Positions 60,312-64,000 of a stretch of 64,000 nt of DNA are shown here, piece after piece. The notes below the pieces were generated by a model. The model was not told the origin of the DNA and did not search any database. It was given only the letters and a program-made list of their open reading frames with translations. Position 1 is the stretch's first letter, and every line of letters starts with the position of its first letter. The DNA comes from Brachionus rotundiformis (Eukaryota > Rotifera > Eurotatoria > Ploima > Brachionidae). Position numbers and translations under genes: made by a program. Where the stretch lies: the NCBI GenBank assembly GCA_016802295.1, contig JAESIW010000180.1:798523-862522 (forward strand). Reading direction: 5' to 3'.

Positions 60312-60822
60312 TACCGTAAACGCTTGCAGACTACTCCAGGGCTTAACCTCATTTTCCGGATTTATTCCACTGGAATAGTTCCCATCGACACCATGTTAAA
60401 ACATTTTTTTTTAATTTTATGGAATTGTGATAGATTTTTTGATTTATTCTAAGATTAAAACCNNNNNNNNNNNNNNNNNNNNNNNNNNNNNNNNNNNNNN
60501 NNNNNNNNNNNNNNNNNNNNNNNNNNNNNNNNNNNNNNNNNNNNNNNNNNNNNNNNNNNNNNNNNNNNNNNNNNNNNNNNNNNNNNNNNNNNNNNNNNNN
60601 NNNNNNNNNNNNNNNNNNNNNNNNNNNNNNNNNNNNNNNNNNNNNNNNNNNNNNNNNNNNNNNNNNNNNNNNNNNNNNNNNNNNNNNNNNNNNNNNNNNN
60701 NNNNNNNNNNNNNNNNNNNNNNNNNNNNNNNNNNNNNNNNNNNNNNNNNNNNNNNNNNNNNNNNNNNNNNNNNNNNNNAAAATGAGGTTAAGCCCTGGAG
60801 TAGTCTGCAAGCGTTTACGGTA
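60312..60822. mobile_element. TIR element (Tc1/mariner- or MITE-like) around an assembly gap
   Basis: A perfect 42-base inverted repeat, left 60314-60355 (starts 'ccgtaaacgcttgcagacta') and right 60779-60820, encloses about 420 bases, of which 316 are N. Each outer end is bordered by TA, the target duplication expected for Tc1/mariner-like elements. The TIR may continue into the gap. The visible interior (60356-60462) has no coding potential, so a non-autonomous element is likely. Confidence 0.75.
60463..60778. other. Assembly gap (316 N)
   Basis: Run of N. It sits inside the TIR element, so the gap is probably caused by the inverted repeat or its copy number. The true length is unknown. Confidence 1.
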
Positions 60823-60839
60823 ATAAAATAATGATAATT

Positions 60840-61115
60840 GCTACGCTTATGCGTGAAGTCTGGATTAATCAGACTGTAAGCAATATTAGTCACTCAATAT
60901 GTTATCTAGTTTGTTTTTGAATAAGTCAATTGTTTTCGATTCGATTACCTCTTCCAAATATTCGCTATACCAACTTATCTCGTCAAGTCCATTCATGAAC
61001 TTGTACATTTGTATTAGATCTCCGCGTCTCCTTCTTGTCGAAAGTGTTGAAAGATTCAGTTTTTTGAGTCTTTCTCTCAGAGTTGTCCCACAACTAATCA
61101 AAACTGACATTGTCT
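60840..61115 (-). pseudogene. LINE C-terminal fragment
   Basis: Minus strand 60886-61110 is open for 74 codons: LRERLKKLNLSTLSTRRRRG, then DLIQMYKFMNGLDEI and a final FKNKLDNILSD before the stop. This is the 'LxLxxLxxRRxRGDLIxxYK+xNG' end block of CR1-like LINEs. Its 3' side faces the TIR element. Confidence 0.8.
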
Positions 61116-61261
61116 AATAACAACATTATGTTTATGTGCGAAACATTCTTAACTTGGAAAACTATTCATGTTTCATAAAATCTGAAAGATCTGAAAGTTT
61201 TGCAGATTAAATTAAATTTTTAATGAAACATCTGAACCTACTATTGATAATTTTTAGTGTA

Positions 61262-61490
61262 AAGTATCTTGTGGCAAGGTATGCTTGCTTTTTGGCCGCA
61301 TCTATTGTCCAGTAATAAATACCAATATAAGGGAAGTCGTAGTTTGTATAGATAATACATATATCTTGTACAAAAATAGGAAATTTGACGGCTTGATTAT
61401 ATGTGGTGACTTTAATTGCCCTAATATAAGATAGAACGGCTATTTTGATAGAAATTTAAATAATCACACTGTGTTCTAAAGGAAAGTTTA
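61262..61490 (+). pseudogene. LINE APE-type endonuclease fragment
   Basis: The plus strand reads FGRIYCPVINTNIREVVVC, then KFDGLIICGDFNCPNI, the 'GDFN.P.I' catalytic motif of apurinic-like endonucleases in non-LTR elements. A stop follows directly. It lies head-on to the LINE fragment at 60840-61115, so the two belong to different insertions or a rearranged one. Confidence 0.7.
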
Positions 61491-61499
61491 ATGATTATT

Positions 61500-61785
61500 A
61501 TGAAAAATCTTAATCTTTTTTTGATCATTTTTATTCAATATTTATCAAACATCTTCTAATAAACGAATAAAAAACAGATATTGTTTTTTTATCAGAAAAT
61601 ACATAAAAATATAAAAATAAAAAAATATAAACATAATTTTTATTAAATTTTGTGAATTATTTTCTTACTTTGATATCAATTTCTTAAGTTCTAAAATTTC
61701 TTTTATCAATAGATGAGCAATGTTGAAATCCAAAATGATTAAGAAAGAGTTTCAATAATGCATAGAGAAGATTTTAATGAAGTGG
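61500..61785. other. AT-rich spacer
   Basis: Nothing recognised. Confidence 0.4.
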
Positions 61786-61788
61786 ATA

Positions 61789-62050
61789 TTAATTTAAGGA
61801 TAATTTCGCTTTTTCTGCAATTATCTTAGCATCTTCAGGTTTATCTTCCTCTTTTATCTTTAAGAATGGAGGTCCTGCTCCTTTAAAAATTAACACTTAC
61901 TATTTAATAGGGTTAGCTGGATTATTAATCTTATGTAGCCATTGCTCGACTTCAGTAAAGGCGTGAAACAGATTCCCAAAGAAATTATTTTGATTCATAG
62001 CCAAGTGTACCAACTTTCATACGCTCAGCTTCTCTTAATAGGGAAATACC
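61789..62050 (-). pseudogene. Frameshifted minus-strand coding relic, family not identified
   Basis: Read on the minus strand, three pieces in different frames have strong protein texture: REAERMKVGTLGYESK (about 62022-61977), NNFFGNLFHAFTEVEQWLHK (about 61988-61929) followed by INNPANPIK, and GAGPPFLKIKEEDKPEDAKI running into IAEKAKLSLN and a stop at 61789-61791. One base shifts the first to the second. Between the second and third is a stop plus a 'gtaagt' donor-like string too close (20 bases) to the next acceptor for a normal intron. A pseudogene of a conserved small protein is the simplest reading. Confidence 0.4.
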
Positions 62051-62054
62051 TCAA

Positions 62055-62570
62055 AAATGATGATGCTACAATTATCCGACTAATTAAAATAAAAATTAAT
62101 ATTGATACAGTATTTTGAAAAGTATATTTCAGTATTTGTAAGTATCATTTAAAAAATTATTTATCAAAATAAGAATAATCACATGATAGATAGACCAGGT
62201 TAAATAATAAACTAAAGCCTGACTTTTTATATTAAAAAAAAAACTATAATTAAGCACTGACAGATTTTTTTTAAAAATGTGTTTTTTATTTATTTTCAAA
62301 AAAAAATGAAGACCAACTTAAGAAATTTTATTAAAAATTGTTCAATATTATTTACATTACAAACAATAATACAATAAAATAATTTTAATTTTAATTATGC
62401 ATAACATATTCAAATACTCACACATTTAAAAAAAATCTAGTAAAAAACTGATTACATTAATCATTAAAGGACTTCAAATAATTTTATTTAATGAAAGCGA
62501 AAAAAATAATTCTTAAAACTTTTTTTGTTGCAAATTAAAATTAATCAAGCTCTAGAAATTTAAATTATCT
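62055..62570. other. AT-rich spacer
   Basis: 3' flank of the RGS12/14-like gene (-). No other feature seen. Confidence 0.4.
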
Positions 62571-62574
62571 TTTT

Positions 62575-64000
62575 TTACACATAACTAATCCTTGAGTTAT
62601 CTTGAGCAAACGAAGCACTAGATCGATTATTGTTCATTACAGCAGGTGAATTTGTCTCACTAATCGATTCATAGTTCATGGGCGTATCGTTCAATTTGTC
62701 ACTTATATCATGTCTATTCTCACTCATGTAGTCAATGTCTTGGTAATCTTCATTGTCGTAGACAATCATAACTGGCGAACGAGACCGATTGGTTGTAGTC
62801 GTAATGGTATTTCTTACCGCCTGGTATCTCATTGGCAAAGCGCTGTAGTTGGATTCTACTGGTAGTGATAATGAAGATTTGTTAATGCCTTGCATTCCCA
62901 AGAGATTATTTTGCTGGAAAATAAGGTTGTAGTCGAAGCTATTGTTGGGCTGGTACTCATAGTCATTTGGTGAATCATTTAAGTTATTGAGTGTATTGAG
63001 CTCGAAGCTCAACTTGCCCAAATTTTGTGTCATACTTTGGCTCTTGATCAGATTGCTTGAGGTGAGCAGAAATTCAGGTATTTGAAGGTGTCTGCTATCG
63101 ATGCGACCACGTTGATCCTCAAGACTGTAATTCTGAGCTCTCTTCAGCAGATCAATAAAATTTTTCTCAGCTTCAAGGGAAAAATTTAATATGGCATTAC
63201 ATTATAATTATAGAAAAATAAAGTTTTGGTAAAAAAATGGCAATTAAATTACTTTGGTCTTCTTGTCTAGCCACGTTTTTTCTTATCACCGGACTTTGAC
63301 TTGCATTTGGCTGAATTTGTTTAATTAATTGAGTGCCATGGTTATCCTTTTTGACCTAAATAAACAAATTAGATTATGTTGGACAGTTTTCTTTTACCAA
63401 ATGACCTGTTTGAGTATTCCTAAATGATCAAATTGAATGTTTAGGTCTGAGTTTGAAGGCAGCAAATCGCTGACTGATATCTTTGTTAATTTATCTATTT
63501 CGTTCTGAGATAAAACTTAGAAGAAAAATGATAAAAGATTAATATCATAAATTTGTATTATTTGTACAATTTGATTGTTGTCTGTGTACTACTAGAACAT
63601 GCTGACCGTCGATGGATGAACAAAGATCGTTCAAGTTAACCATACCAGAATTCTAAAGTTAAAATTCATTATTATGTATCTAATAAAGCATTTTCAACAA
63701 TCTATCTTTTTTTTCTTATTTTAAAATCTTTATTTTAATTATGAATTTTTTAAAAATTAATTTCTTTCTGTCCAATATTTAAATATCTAATTTAGGAGTT
63801 GCTAGAAATTAAAATTACCGAATAAATGGAACAGTTAGACATATTAATCTGGTAATGTTCCAGAATAGGCTGTAAAACCATATTTATTGTCTTTTTCATG
63901 TTCGCCTTAATGCAAAGATTGATTGCCACTGGGATCATGCTTAGAACGAACAAGGATCTTTCCACTAGGCATATCTCTTTCGAAACAAGAACTTGTGCAC
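62575..64000 (-). CDS. RGS12/RGS14 (Loco)-like G-protein regulator, C-terminal part
   Basis: The gene runs off the right edge; only the 3' exons are here, in minus-strand order: 64000-63819 (partial), 63652-63568, 63515-63406, 63355-63253, 63170-62575. All join in phase. The first visible exon contains IPVAINLCIKANMKKTI and VLQPILEHYQI, fitting a ubiquitin-like Ras-binding domain. The last exon starts with a GoLoco motif (FIDLLKRAQNYSLEDQRG) followed by RHLQIPEFLL, which lines up with the 'DQRG..RKEDLVLPEFL' run of RGS12/14. GoLoco binds G-alpha-i-GDP and blocks nucleotide exchange. The next about 160 residues are Asn/Ser-rich, and the protein ends SYV, a possible class I PDZ ligand. The RGS domain must lie outside the window. 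The donor at 63405 (gtcatt) is non-consensus. Confidence 0.75.

Noticed and set aside
60349..60893. Frames made mostly of X across the gap
   Set aside because: Artefacts of translating N.

Overview
This window is nuclear DNA from a small-genome animal. It is very AT-rich, and its genes have GT-AG introns that are mostly 44-68 bp long. Several genes have only animal or opisthokont counterparts: securin, an aminergic GPCR, an RGS12/14-type regulator and a SKI-like protein. The extreme AT bias, tiny introns and many decayed non-LTR retrotransposons would fit a monogonont rotifer such as Brachionus. That placement is inference. I had no database and did not compute base composition.

Layout. 1-7.5 kb: AT-rich spacer with non-LTR retrotransposon (LINE) relics at 2.2-3.9 kb. 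7.5-8.7 kb (-): DUF4139 protein. 12.6-13.4 kb (+): ODF3/SHIPPO sperm-tail protein. 13.7-15 kb: LINE scrap and a foldback element. 16.4-17.6 kb (+): PARP16. 18.86-21.18 kb: a Mutator-like (MULE) DNA transposon with 164-bp terminal inverted repeats. 21.2-31.9 kb: about 10.7 kb without a recognisable gene. 33.5-34.9 kb (+): single-exon aminergic GPCR, bracketed by a direct duplication of about 650 bp (31.9-32.57 and 35.93-36.58 kb). 37.3-38.0 kb (-): securin. 38.5-39.65 kb (-): LINE. 41.7-45.4 kb (+): glycine decarboxylase, seven exons. 45.8-46.25 kb (-): LINE relic. 46.9-48.9 kb (+): AGBL4/CCP6, seven exons. 50-52.5 kb: three LINE relics. 52.7-54.2 kb (+): SKI-like nuclear protein. 55.8-56.9 kb (+): ZNHIT6. 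57.9-59.7 kb (+): DUS1L, six exons. 60.3-61.5 kb: a TIR element around an assembly gap, plus two LINE pieces. 62.6-64 kb (-): the 3' part of an RGS12/14-like gene that runs off the right edge.

The genes form no single pathway. They cover amino-acid catabolism (GLDC), RNA biogenesis (ZNHIT6, DUS1L), mitosis (securin), tubulin and cilium or sperm biology (AGBL4, ODF3), ER ADP-ribosylation (PARP16) and G-protein signalling (GPCR, RGS12/14-like). Exon models were built by hand. Each was checked for GT-AG borders, reading-phase continuity and agreement with remembered family motifs.

The most distinctive structures are the MULE with near-identical TIRs but a probably broken transposase, the duplication framing the GPCR, and two further inverted-repeat elements. 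I found no CRISPR array, rRNA gene or intact tRNA gene, and nothing that clearly qualifies as a new biological system.
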